Origin: Paracoccaceae bacterium
GTDB lineage: Bacteria; Pseudomonadota; Alphaproteobacteria; Rhodobacterales; Rhodobacteraceae
Length of the DNA stretch: 64,000 bases
Direction: 5' to 3'
Assembly (NCBI GenBank): GCA_028285485.1
Contig: JANQPC010000030.1
Location: forward strand, 50,712 to 114,711
Position 1 is the first letter of the stretch. Each line of letters starts with the position of its first letter. Shown in pieces: positions 1 through 8,520 of this stretch. The translations under genes were made by a program, and so were the position numbers. A model generated the notes under the pieces. The model was not told the DNA's origin and ran no database searches. It was given only the letters and a program-made list of their open reading frames with translations.

Positions 1-555
1 AAGGCACGCGGGCGCCCGGGCCGCATCACATGCGTGGACAAGGCGAATGTCTTCGCCTCGATGGCCTTCTTTCGGAAGATCTTCGATGAGGTGGCGCCTG
101 GCTTTCCCGATATCGAACCCGGCTATGCCTATGTGGACGCCCAGGCTCTGAACCTGATCCGCCAGCCTTGGGAGTATGACGTGCTGGTGATGGAGAACAT
201 GTTCGGCGATATCCTCTCTGATCTCGCGGGGGGGCTTGTGGGCGGCATGGGGCTTGCGGCCTGTGGGGAGATCGGCGCGGAACACGCGCTTTTCCAGCCC
301 GCCCATGGCAGCGCCCCCGATATCATGGGGCAGGATAAGGCGAACCCCCTTGCGGCGATCCTGAGCGGCGCGATGATGCTCGATTACCTTGCCGAACGAA
401 CGGCCCAACCAAGCTATGCGGCAGCGGGCCTGCGGATCGAACGGGCGGTGGAGGCGGGGTTTGCGGCAAATGCGCTGCGCCCGATGGAATTCGGCGGCGA
501 TATGGGAACTCTGGCGGTGACAGAGGCGGTGATCGCCGCGGTTGAGACCGGCTGA
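1..555 (+). CDS. Isopropylmalate/tartrate dehydrogenase-family enzyme, C-terminal part
   Basis: The gene is cut by the window start; reading frame 1 is open from base 1 and 184 codons remain before TGA at 553-555. The visible half carries the hallmark of NAD-dependent beta-decarboxylating dehydrogenases: TCVDKANVF near the start, then DVLVMENMFGDILSDLAG (metal/substrate-binding aspartates) and the NAD-binding loop with FQPAHGSAPDI. Family members are about 350 residues, so roughly half is missing. It could be 3-isopropylmalate dehydrogenase (LeuB) or a paralogue acting on tartrate or another D-malate; the substrate-specifying N-terminal helix lies outside the window, so no symbol is given. 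It ends 15 bp before the convergent HEAT-repeat gene. Confidence 0.85.
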   Translation, partial: KARGRPGRITCVDKANVFASMAFFRKIFDEVAPGFPDIEPGYAYVDAQALNLIRQPWEYDVLVMENMFGDILSDLAGGLVGGMGLAACGEIGAEHALFQPAHGSAPDIMGQDKANPLAAILSGAMMLDYLAERTAQPSYAAAGLRIERAVEAGFAANALRPMEFGGDMGTLAVTEAVIAAVETG

Positions 556-570
556 ACCCAGCGCCGCCGC

Positions 571-2670
571 TCAGACGCCGCCACACGCCTGTAGCAGGAT
601 CAGCGCCTTCCTGTTGGGCACATCCGGCGCCGCCAGCGTGGCTTTGGCCGCATCGCGCGCGGGTTCCGACCGGGCGACGAGCTCTCCCAACGTATCGGCA
701 CGTTCGGCATCCAGAAGCGTGGCAACGGCCCTCGCTGGCACGCCGGCATCCTCGCCGCTCAGCACGCGCTCCAATGCCGCGCTGCGAACCGCGCGGGCCG
801 GATCGCCGATATGCGCAAGCGCGGGTTCGGCGGAAAGCGCGGCAACACCGGAGGCTCGGATCAGGGGATCCGCATCCGCAAGTGCTTTGGCGCGCAAGGC
901 CTCCGCCCCCTCGCCCCGAAGCCCGATCCGGAAAGCCGCCGCGCGGATGACCGGATCATCGTCATTCGTGCCGGCGGCAATCATCTCCGACGCCGATGCG
1001 GGGCCAGGCCGCTCGGCGAGCACCTCCCACGCGGTTCGGCGGAGGGCGGCGTCTTCATCGCCGATCCGCGCCAAAAGGGCGGCATCGATGGCGGCACCGG
1101 GCGCGCCCTGTGCACAGCGCATCGCCTCGATCACAAGCGCCTCGGCCACCTCATCGGGCCCTTCCACGGGGCGCCGCTTGCGCCGTTTCGGGGCGGTTTC
1201 CTCCGGTGTATCCTCCGCCATCTCCGGCGCGGGCGCGGCACCGCCCAGAATGCTGGAAAGCGTGGAAGATCCACCGCCCTCTTCCGCCGCGCCATCCACG
1301 ATCTCGCCCTCGCGTGTGATACGGATCTGGCGGATTCCGGGCCCCTCGCCCTTGGGCTGCGCTGCATCCGGCGCATCTCTTTCCGGAGGCCGATCAATCC
1401 GCGCTTCACCTTCCGAGAGCAGCGTTCCCGCGATCGCGGCAGCGAGCAGAGCGCCCGCCTCCTCACTACCCGCCGCTGCCGCCCGCGCACAGAGCACCAG
1501 CGCGGCCGCGCGCACTTGCTGCGCCGGGCTGGCCAGAAGCGCCCGCAGGGTTTCGAGCGATGCCGGGGGATCAAGCTGGCCAAGCGATTTCACGGCGGCC
1601 ACCCGCGCCTCAAGCGCGCCATCCCCCTCCTCCGCCAGATCCAAGAGCGCCGTTTCTGCGCGCAAAGGTGCAAATTCCGGCGCCTTGATCGCTGCCGCCC
1701 GGCGAAGCGCCGGCGGCGCAGTCGCCAGCCACGCCAGAATGTTCTCTTCCAGTGCCTCCACAAGCCCCGGTACCGCTTCGGGGGTGAGCCCTTCAAGCGC
1801 CGCGGCCTGAACCGTCTCGTCGGTATCCCCAAGTGCAGCAACCGCCACATCGGGCACAGCCCCGGCCATCGCCTTCAGGGCAGCAATGCGAACGGACGGA
1901 TCGGGATCTTCCGTAGCCATCGCCCGCAGAAGCGGATCCGTCGCATCCGCGAAAGCTGCCGCAAGGCCGCGCACCCGCGCATCCGGCGCGGCCAGAAGCG
2001 GCTCGAGATAGGGCACCAGCGCATCGCGAGAGAAGGTGGCCAGAACATCGAGCGCCCGTTCGGCGGCAATCCCGCCTTCAACATTGATGATCGCCAGAAG
2101 CCAACGCGCGCCCTCCTGGCCCATCCCCCCGAGCGCCCGGAAAACGGCGGTATCGAGCGTTTGGCCAAACTCATCATCGCGCGCGGCCAGAAGATCGTCG
2201 ATGGCCGCGGTTTCGCCCAGGGCGCCCAGCGCTTCAATCGCGGCGATCTGAATGTCGAGCCAATCCTCCCAATCGCTATCCTCATCCTCCCAGGCCACGC
2301 GATCTTCGCAGCGTGACAGGGCAAGCGCGCGCAGCAATTCCACCGCACGATCATCGCGAAAGCGGCTGAGCCCGGAAATTGCGGCCAGCTTTACCTCGCG
2401 CACCGGATCGCCTTCGAGTGAGCGCAAGAGCGCTTCGCCATCCCCGTGTTCGGCCACCGCGGCAAGCCGTTCCATCGCATCGGCGCGCACATCCGCATCG
2501 GGGTCAAGCAGCAGCGCCGTAAGCGTGCGCCGCAGCCCCGCGCCATCGGGCGAAAGCGCCGGCAATGCCCGCACCGCCGCGCTTCGGATCACCTCGTTTT
2601 CACTGGTGAGAAACCGGTCCAGCGGCGTATCTGATGCCAATGCTGCACTCATCGAAACATCGTCGCGCAT
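571..2670 (-). CDS. HEAT-repeat protein at the 3' end of the iodate reductase operon
   Basis: A 699-residue protein made almost entirely of short alpha-helical repeats of the HEAT/PBS-lyase type; units such as DPDADVRADAMERLA, DPVREVKLAAISGLS and DPLIRASGVAAL recur about every 30 residues. An acidic, low-complexity stretch rich in E, A, P and K/R (roughly residues 430-510) splits the repeats into two arrays. No signal peptide, membrane segment or cofactor motif is visible, so it is probably cytoplasmic. The start at 2670 is chosen because a strong ribosome site (CAGGGGA, 6 nt spacing) precedes it; a second ATG lies at 2652. It follows idrA by 58 bp on the same strand. HEAT proteins are scaffolds or maturation partners; a role in assembling or proofreading the molybdoenzyme before export is inference. 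Confidence 0.8.
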   Translation of the reverse strand: MRDDVSMSAALASDTPLDRFLTSENEVIRSAAVRALPALSPDGAGLRRTLTALLLDPDADVRADAMERLAAVAEHGDGEALLRSLEGDPVREVKLAAISGLSRFRDDRAVELLRALALSRCEDRVAWEDEDSDWEDWLDIQIAAIEALGALGETAAIDDLLAARDDEFGQTLDTAVFRALGGMGQEGARWLLAIINVEGGIAAERALDVLATFSRDALVPYLEPLLAAPDARVRGLAAAFADATDPLLRAMATEDPDPSVRIAALKAMAGAVPDVAVAALGDTDETVQAAALEGLTPEAVPGLVEALEENILAWLATAPPALRRAAAIKAPEFAPLRAETALLDLAEEGDGALEARVAAVKSLGQLDPPASLETLRALLASPAQQVRAAALVLCARAAAAGSEEAGALLAAAIAGTLLSEGEARIDRPPERDAPDAAQPKGEGPGIRQIRITREGEIVDGAAEEGGGSSTLSSILGGAAPAPEMAEDTPEETAPKRRKRRPVEGPDEVAEALVIEAMRCAQGAPGAAIDAALLARIGDEDAALRRTAWEVLAERPGPASASEMIAAGTNDDDPVIRAAAFRIGLRGEGAEALRAKALADADPLIRASGVAALSAEPALAHIGDPARAVRSAALERVLSGEDAGVPARAVATLLDAERADTLGELVARSEPARDAAKATLAAPDVPNRKALILLQACGGV

Positions 2671-2728
2671 CCCGATCCCCTGCCAGATACGTGGCGGCCC
2701 GGCGCGGGGGCCGGGCCATCGCCGTGGT

Positions 2729-5404
2729 TCAAGCGATGTCGCGCCGCGCGAATGACATGGAGCGGAACTGCGTTTTGTACGGGCTCTCACCCATCTTGCG
2801 CACCTTGCCGACGCCCATCTTGTAGTTGTAATTGCCGCTGATCCAATCCACCACGCGACCCGCCAGCGCATTGGCCGGTTGCGAGGTGTGGAGGAAATCC
2901 ATGTATCCGAGGTTTTCCTTCACCGCGGGGGTAACGATGGCCACGGCGGTGATCGATGCACGGGTGAGCTCGATATGGCCGTTCTTCAGAAGCTCGGCGA
3001 AATCGAAATCATTGCCTTCCACGCCCACGATCGTATCCGTCTGCACCGGTATGCGATCGGAATAAACCTGAACGTAATCGCCGCTTTCGATCCCGCGGGC
3101 TTCGGCAACGCTTGGGTGCAGCTCTATCCAATTCTCCGGCCAGCGCTGCACGATGTACGGGCGGCGCCTGTCATCGTACCCTGATTGCCAGCGCTCGTTG
3201 ATCCGGCCAGAAGAGATCCAGATCTCATCCTCACGCGGCTTCAGCCATTCCCAATAGCTTGAAAACAGATCCCACGGCGCCTTCTGGATATTGCACTTGC
3301 CGGTCTGGCTGTTGAAATGCGTGAGCTTCTTGTTGAAGACGGTTGCGCCCTGCGGGCCCTCGGCAGGCAAGACGCGGTTCACATCGTGCAGGCGCTTGGT
3401 TTCAACGAGGTTGCCCTCGGCATCCATCAAGACCGGGCCTTGAATGCCATTGGTGCCGAACTCGGCGAATTTCTCATGCAGCGTCTTGCCCTCGCGGCGG
3501 GCGGCGACGAGCACCATGTTGAAATCCTTCCGGCTGCCACGGGAATGGCGCGCGCCTTCTTCAAGCACTTCGTTCGAGGTTTGCCATTCGAAGCCTTCAA
3601 AGCCCATCTTCTTGGCTAGGTTGGCGATGATCCACCAATCGGGCTTCGCATCGCCCGGCGCATCGTAGAACTTCGGGTAAAGCCGCAGCCGCCGTTCGCC
3701 ATTGGCGCGCGTAAACGTCTCTTCGCCCCAGCCCGAGGCCGGGAACACGATATCGGCGTAGCGCGCGCCGATTGGATCGACGAGGTAGATATCCTGGTTC
3801 CACACCACCATGCCGCCGCTATCCACGCGGCGTTTGAGCGTATCGACGATATCCTGCTTCTCAAAGCTCATCACCTGGTGCGGATTGCGGGTGGTAAGTT
3901 CATCGAACTTCGCCTGCAGCGACTGCGAGCCGCACATCGCCTGCACCCAGGTGGTGCCGATCACATGGGCAAGGCGCGTGTGCCCGCTCATCAGATACCG
4001 GTCGGTATCCATCGCGCGGCGCCGCCGCCCCGGAAGCTTCTCGGGCGATTTGTTGCGGGGATAGCCGCCGCCGCGAAGCCCCCCGCGCTGGTGCCCGCCG
4101 GCGCGCCCGATCACCTGGCCGGGGCGCCCTCCCGCCCCCACGGTGATGCCCAGCGCCGAAATCGCCTGCGTGTTGCCGGTGTTGTTTGACCAGTAGAAGC
4201 CCTTCTCAATCATGATCGAGGTCTTGGGCCGGCTGCCATCCTCGCGCGGTTTGGCCATCCATTCCGCGGCAGTGTAGATCTTCTGCACATCGATCTGCGC
4301 GATCTCGGCGGCGGTTTCGGGAACGGCGTAATCCTGCGCCAGAAGCCATTCCTTCCAGTCTTCAAACCCGTCGGTCTGAAACTTTCCCCAGGTCGTGCGC
4401 CACTGCCACGGCGTGTTGCGCGTGCCCTGCCCGAAGCCCGAGGAGGATTCCCACTTGTTGTTGACCCAGTTCTGAATCCACGCGCTATCTTCCCAGCCGT
4501 TCTCAACAATCACCCGCGCGATGGCCAGCACCACCGGCAGATCGGTGCCGGGCTGGATATCGATGCACATGCCGCCGTTCTTTTCGGCAAAGGCCACACC
4601 GGCAGTTTTGCGGGGCAGGAGGAAGATCGCCTTCTGGCCGCCCTGGATGGCGGGCATGATGTAATCGGTGAAGAGGATCGTCTTCGATTCATAGGGGTCG
4701 GTGCCGCACATCAGCAGCGTATCGGCATCCGCCCAGTCATCGTAGGACGGCCCGAAGTTATCAAAGCCCGCATCCCGGAACCCCGGCGTGGAGGTCACAT
4801 CCGAAGGCGTGTCATGGAAGGTGAAGTTTGCGGTGCGCACGTGGCGCAGCGCGTATTTCGTGATCGCGTAGGTGTTCTCCATATAGCCATAGGAAAACGT
4901 CTTCACGCCGTAGGCATTGGTGCCGTGTTTCTCCAGCACATAATTGCCCACCTCGGCCGCGATATCGAGCGCGAAATCCCAGGTTACCGGCATCAGAACG
5001 CCGAACATCCGCACCATCGGCGATTGCAGCCGGTCGCGCGTGGGCGTTTGCGGGTTATAGACCTTTTGCGCCAGCGCGCCGCCACGGATGGACGAGTTGC
5101 CCGAGTAATTGACGAACTGCGTGTCCTTGTCGGGGATGATCACGATGTGATGCGGCTCGCCATTGTGCAGCACGATGTTGTGCATATTCGGCGCAATCCA
5201 GGCGCCAAGCGGGGCCACCGGAAAATCCTCGCCAAAGGCGTTTTCATCGGCGCGCGGGCCGCCATTTCTGCCCCCGGCCACCGGCCAGCGATAGACTTTG
5301 TAGCCGCAGGCCACGATGCAGTAATCGCAGGCGGTTGAGATCACATCGGCATCCGGCGGCGGCAGGGGAACCGAGGTTTCGGGTACGTAATATGGCGTGG
5401 ACAT
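2729..5404 (-). CDS. idrA: Iodate reductase catalytic subunit (arsenite-oxidase-family molybdoprotein)
   Basis: An 891-residue molybdopterin-guanine-dinucleotide enzyme of the DMSO reductase superfamily. The N-terminus has CDYCIVACGYKVYRW (Cys26-x2-Cys29-x3-Cys33), the iron-sulfur motif seen in AioA. The usual fourth cysteine is replaced by serines (NSSIRGG, about residue 110), consistent with a [3Fe-4S] cluster as in arsenite oxidase. There is no Tat signal of its own, so export would be by hitch-hiking with the Tat-bearing Rieske partner, as in Aio. By sequence alone it could be called AioA. The two di-heme peroxidase genes in the same operon are instead the defining partners of dissimilatory iodate reductase (IdrABP1P2), which reduces iodate in the periplasm. 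GGGGGAAG precedes the ATG; idrB ends 12 bp upstream. Confidence 0.82.
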   Translation of the reverse strand: MSTPYYVPETSVPLPPPDADVISTACDYCIVACGYKVYRWPVAGGRNGGPRADENAFGEDFPVAPLGAWIAPNMHNIVLHNGEPHHIVIIPDKDTQFVNYSGNSSIRGGALAQKVYNPQTPTRDRLQSPMVRMFGVLMPVTWDFALDIAAEVGNYVLEKHGTNAYGVKTFSYGYMENTYAITKYALRHVRTANFTFHDTPSDVTSTPGFRDAGFDNFGPSYDDWADADTLLMCGTDPYESKTILFTDYIMPAIQGGQKAIFLLPRKTAGVAFAEKNGGMCIDIQPGTDLPVVLAIARVIVENGWEDSAWIQNWVNNKWESSSGFGQGTRNTPWQWRTTWGKFQTDGFEDWKEWLLAQDYAVPETAAEIAQIDVQKIYTAAEWMAKPREDGSRPKTSIMIEKGFYWSNNTGNTQAISALGITVGAGGRPGQVIGRAGGHQRGGLRGGGYPRNKSPEKLPGRRRRAMDTDRYLMSGHTRLAHVIGTTWVQAMCGSQSLQAKFDELTTRNPHQVMSFEKQDIVDTLKRRVDSGGMVVWNQDIYLVDPIGARYADIVFPASGWGEETFTRANGERRLRLYPKFYDAPGDAKPDWWIIANLAKKMGFEGFEWQTSNEVLEEGARHSRGSRKDFNMVLVAARREGKTLHEKFAEFGTNGIQGPVLMDAEGNLVETKRLHDVNRVLPAEGPQGATVFNKKLTHFNSQTGKCNIQKAPWDLFSSYWEWLKPREDEIWISSGRINERWQSGYDDRRRPYIVQRWPENWIELHPSVAEARGIESGDYVQVYSDRIPVQTDTIVGVEGNDFDFAELLKNGHIELTRASITAVAIVTPAVKENLGYMDFLHTSQPANALAGRVVDWISGNYNYKMGVGKVRKMGESPYKTQFRSMSFARRDIA

Positions 5405-5416
5405 GCGTCTTCCCCC

Positions 5417-6004
5417 TCAGCCCTGAAGATTATCGAAGCGGCCGTAGATCAGGCCGAACATGCCGACGGCGTAGATGTCGTCGCCCTCAAGCTCCAAAAG
5501 CACCTGCGGTAGCGATTGATAGGCCTGGCCGGAGATGAAGATCCCGTGGCGGGTGAGATCAAAGGTTGTCAGATGCAGCGGGCAGGGCCCGAGCGCCTTG
5601 TCGGCGGCCTGATAGGTGCCCTGCAACGGGCCGCCCTGGTGGGTGCAGGTATAGTTGAAGGCCACCACATCCTTGTCCGGCCCGATGCCGCCCCCGGCCT
5701 CACGCCCAAGCTTTACCAGGATGCTTTCGGCATATTGCCCCTCGTCGGGATATTCGAAATCGAAGGGTTCATCGACAGCCAGTTCGCTGAGCCTTCCAAT
5801 CAGTTTGCGCGGATAGGTGGAAACGGCTGCGGGCGTTTGCGCCTGGGGCATTCCTGGAATGCCCACCATAACCACCGTTGTCGCGATCCCGCCGGTAAGC
5901 AGGAAGGATCGGCGGTTCATCAGGCAGCGGCGGGTGCCGGCCTTCTCGGCTTCCCCGTTCTCACCGTTGATGGCTGCGAGGATCTTCGGGTCAACATTGC
6001 TCAT
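5417..6004 (-). CDS. idrB: Iodate reductase Rieske [2Fe-2S] subunit with Tat signal
   Basis: A 196-residue AioB-like small subunit. After an unusually long polar N-region (about 28 residues) comes a twin-arginine motif, NRRSFLLTG (Arg31-Arg32), and a hydrophobic segment ending near MPQAQT, so the folded heterodimer should be exported by Tat. The Rieske cluster ligands are Cys120-Thr-His122 and Cys141-Pro-Leu-His144. The two extra cysteines that form a disulfide next to the cluster in bc1-type Rieske proteins are absent (CTHQGG and CPLH), a variation also known in some arsenite oxidases. The start at 6004 follows GAGGAGA with good spacing; an upstream in-frame extension would overlap the preceding cytochrome gene and is not protein-like. 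Its role is to relay electrons between periplasmic cytochromes and IdrA. Confidence 0.85.
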   Translation of the reverse strand: MSNVDPKILAAINGENGEAEKAGTRRCLMNRRSFLLTGGIATTVVMVGIPGMPQAQTPAAVSTYPRKLIGRLSELAVDEPFDFEYPDEGQYAESILVKLGREAGGGIGPDKDVVAFNYTCTHQGGPLQGTYQAADKALGPCPLHLTTFDLTRHGIFISGQAYQSLPQVLLELEGDDIYAVGMFGLIYGRFDNLQG

Positions 6005-6020
6005 CGGTTCTGTCTCCTCG

Positions 6021-7151
6021 TCAGTTCTGCGGCGCCGGCAGAGCTTCCATGAACGGGATTTCCGGGGGGTCTGGCAGGATTTCCTCGCCGCTGAGGCTGC
6101 CGAGGAAGGCCACAAGATCGGCCTTCTCATCATCGCTCAGGCCCAGCGGCTGGATCAGTTCGCTTTTGTTTTCCGCGAACGCGTTGGTGCCGCCGCCCTG
6201 ATCGTAGAACTCAACAACATCCTCAAGCGTCTCAAGCATGCCGTTATGCATGTAGGGGAAGGTGTAGGCGGTGTAGCGCAGGCTCGGCACGCGGAACTTG
6301 CCCATGTCGCTTTCCTGCTTGGTGCGGAAGTAAAGGCCCGGATCGTCCTTTAGCGTGCGATACTTCTCTTCGGTCACCCCCTTTGCGAAGATCTCGAAGC
6401 GGAAGGTGATCTGCGCCAACGGATCGTCATCCCAACCCGCATAGGCCGGCACGCCGGTATTGTAATAGGCCTCGTTCGAAAGGAGCGGGCCATTGTGGCA
6501 AGTGATGCAATTGGCCTTGCCCGCAAAAAGCGCGAGCCCGCGCTTTTGCGCTTCGTCGAGCGCCTCGTCATCGCCATTCATGTAATTGTCGAAGGGCGTG
6601 TCGGTCTGCACAAGCGTGCGCTGGTAGGCCGCGATCGCCATATAGGCGTGGCGCACGCTTGGCCAATCATCTCCGAAGACCTCGTTGAACGCCTGAACAT
6701 ATTCGGGAACGAAGGCCATCCGGGCCTCCATCATATCGTCCTCGCCATTCCCGGCCACGCCGCCGCGCGCCGCCGCGCGCGCCTGATGTTCGAGCGAGCC
6801 TGAGGCCCCCGCCCAGAAGAGCTTTCCGTAGTAGGCGGAGTTGACTATCGTCTGGCTGTTTCGCCAATGGGTGGTGCCGGGGTAGCCGAAACTGATCCTG
6901 TCCTGCACAGCCCAACCCGCATCGGGCAGGTGGCATGACGAACAGGACATCCCGTAATTCCCCGAAAGGATCGGATCGAAGAAGAGCTTCTCGCCAAGCG
7001 CGATCTTTTCCGGCGTCATCGGATTGTCGGCCGGGATCGGCGGGGGGCCAAGCGCGGCAAGCCCCTCGGGGCGCGGGTTCTCCTGGGCAAAGGCGCCGGT
7101 CGCAGCAAGCCCGGCAAGGGCTAGGGCGGCGATCTTGTTGTTTGGTTTCAT
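6021..7151 (-). CDS. Di-heme cytochrome c peroxidase-like protein of the iodate reductase cluster
   Basis: A 376-residue exported protein: a Sec signal peptide (cleavage near GAFAQ, about residue 23) followed by a CcpA/MauG-type fold with two c-heme sites, CSSCH (70-74) and CITCH (215-219). The C-terminal signature PSLRYTAYTFPYMHNGMLETLEDVVEFYDQGGG is typical of the bacterial peroxidase family. In iodate-respiring bacteria two such proteins, IdrP1 and IdrP2, accompany IdrAB and are proposed to remove peroxide or oxidising iodine intermediates. Which of the two paralogues here is P1 or P2 cannot be decided from the sequence alone. The ATG at 7151 is preceded by GGGAGG. It is flanked by 11-16 bp gaps within the operon. 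Confidence 0.85.
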   Translation of the reverse strand: MKPNNKIAALALAGLAATGAFAQENPRPEGLAALGPPPIPADNPMTPEKIALGEKLFFDPILSGNYGMSCSSCHLPDAGWAVQDRISFGYPGTTHWRNSQTIVNSAYYGKLFWAGASGSLEHQARAAARGGVAGNGEDDMMEARMAFVPEYVQAFNEVFGDDWPSVRHAYMAIAAYQRTLVQTDTPFDNYMNGDDEALDEAQKRGLALFAGKANCITCHNGPLLSNEAYYNTGVPAYAGWDDDPLAQITFRFEIFAKGVTEEKYRTLKDDPGLYFRTKQESDMGKFRVPSLRYTAYTFPYMHNGMLETLEDVVEFYDQGGGTNAFAENKSELIQPLGLSDDEKADLVAFLGSLSGEEILPDPPEIPFMEALPAPQN

Positions 7152-7162
7152 GGTGGCCTCCC

Positions 7163-8239
7163 TCAGTTCTGCACGTTGCGCCAATCTTCGATCAGCACGT
7201 AATCGAAATCGTCCTCGCGCCAGACATAGGCATCCACGTCAAAGCTCTCGCCCGAAAGCGCTTCGAGAAACGCGACGAGATCCGCCTTTTCGGAGGGCAC
7301 GAGGCCGAGGGGACGCAGCCGCGGATCCTTCAATGAGTCATCGCCGCCGCCCGCATCGTAGAAATCAACCACCTCTGCGAGCGTTTCGAACACGCCGTTA
7401 TGCATGTAGGGCGCGGTGTAGGTGAGTTCGCGCAGGGTGGGCGTGAGGAAGCCGCGCCGGCGATCATCATTATGGGTGCGGATATAGGCGCCCAGATCCT
7501 CGCGCAGGTTCATGTAATTCGGCACGCCGAAGAACTTGGCGTAGGTCACGAAGGCCGAGTGCCGTTCGGGATCGCTCCAGATATCGGGGTTGCTTGGAAC
7601 GCCGGTATTGTGGGGCTGATCGTCGGTGAAACGGGCGCCGGCATGGCAGGCAACGCATTGACCCTTGCCCTCGAAAATACCCTGGCCGCGCTGTGCGGCG
7701 GCGCTCATCTCGCCGGTATCGAAACGCGCGTTGCGGGATTGGATCGTTTTCATGAAATCCATCAGCGCGTTGCGCGCCCCGCCGTTCGATGGCTCTGACA
7801 TGCCCGCGGCGGCGAACATCTCCACATATACCGGGTCCTGCTTGAGCCGCTCCTGCATGATCCGCATGTCCATGTTCATCAGGTAGGTCTCGGTGATCAT
7901 CTCCCGCGCAACGTCGTTGAGGTTGGTGCCAAGCCGCCCGTCATGCAGCCAGGCATCGCGGAACCCCACATTAGCAAGCGTGGGTGTGTTCCGGAAATGC
8001 GCCGCACCCGAATAGGCATCCGAAAGCGCAAGCCCATCGGTGAAGGCCAGCGCGGGCTGGTGGCAACTGGCGCAAGCCAGCGCCGCATCTCCCGAAAGCC
8101 GCGTATCGTAGAAGAGCCGCTTGCCCAGTTCGGCCCGGGCAGCATCAACATCAAGCGGAGGTTCGGGGGTGACGGCGTCTTGCGCGGTGGCCGCCGCGGC
8201 ACATAGCAGGCAGGCCGCCAGAAGCGGTTTCAGATGCAT
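7163..8239 (-). CDS. Second di-heme cytochrome c peroxidase-like protein, first gene of the idr operon
   Basis: A 358-residue periplasmic protein with a Sec signal peptide (LLAACLLCAAAATAQ, cleavage near residue 20) and two c-type heme motifs, CASCH (56-60) and CVACH (195-199). The peroxidase-family end motif TPTLRELTYTAPYMHNGVFETLAEVVDFYD is present. It is clearly diverged from the adjacent paralogue, so the pair is not a recent duplication. It is the promoter-proximal gene of the operon, with GAGGAG about 10 nt before the ATG at 8239 and an FNR-like box about 145 bp upstream. It is expected to act with IdrAB in the periplasm, receiving electrons from the respiratory c-type cytochrome pool (known for the peroxidase family; inferred here). 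Confidence 0.85.
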   Translation of the reverse strand: MHLKPLLAACLLCAAAATAQDAVTPEPPLDVDAARAELGKRLFYDTRLSGDAALACASCHQPALAFTDGLALSDAYSGAAHFRNTPTLANVGFRDAWLHDGRLGTNLNDVAREMITETYLMNMDMRIMQERLKQDPVYVEMFAAAGMSEPSNGGARNALMDFMKTIQSRNARFDTGEMSAAAQRGQGIFEGKGQCVACHAGARFTDDQPHNTGVPSNPDIWSDPERHSAFVTYAKFFGVPNYMNLREDLGAYIRTHNDDRRRGFLTPTLRELTYTAPYMHNGVFETLAEVVDFYDAGGGDDSLKDPRLRPLGLVPSEKADLVAFLEALSGESFDVDAYVWREDDFDYVLIEDWRNVQN

Positions 8240-8382
8240 TACGCTGGTTCTCCTCGGGCGCCGAACCCGGCATATCCGCCACCAGAGTATTGGTGGCCCC
8301 ACGTGCCAGGCTTCGGTGGTCGGCTGGACGCGTTCTACTTGTAAATGACGCCCCACCCTGCGAAGCGCGGCACCCGAAAGCG

Positions 8383-8396
8383 TTGACCGAGATCAA
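8383..8396. promoter_or_regulatory. FNR/DNR-type regulator box upstream of the idr operon
   Basis: The site reads TTGACCGAGATCAA and matches the FNR/CRP-family palindrome TTGAY-N4-RTCAA, with TTGAC and ATCAA half-sites. It lies in the 281-bp divergent region, about 145 bp upstream of the first idr gene (minus) and about 125 bp upstream of the pqiA start (plus). Position relative to a transcription start is unknown. Iodate respiration is an anaerobic trait, so control of the idr operon is the more natural reading. Apart from this box I see no other clear element in 8240-8520. Confidence 0.55.
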
Positions 8397-8520
8397 GGAC
8401 AGTGAGCGCTGCGCGGATTGCCGCGACTCGCGCCAAAACAGGGGATCTGCGGTCGGGGAGTGGCGGGTTTCCCCATGTCATCGCCGCCCCGTATATGCGA
8501 TAATCCGCAACCAGGCGCAG

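Noticed and set aside
542..1810. A 422-codon open frame on the plus strand opposite the HEAT-repeat gene.
   Set aside because: Serine/alanine/arginine-rich product typical of antisense frames in GC-rich genes; the minus-strand frame has repeat structure and a good ribosome site.
2729..6004. Naming the molybdoenzyme and Rieske pair arsenite oxidase (aioBA).
   Set aside because: The motifs are compatible, but the two co-transcribed di-heme peroxidases and lack of any arsenic gene (ars, aioXSR, cytochrome c for Aio) favour iodate reductase.
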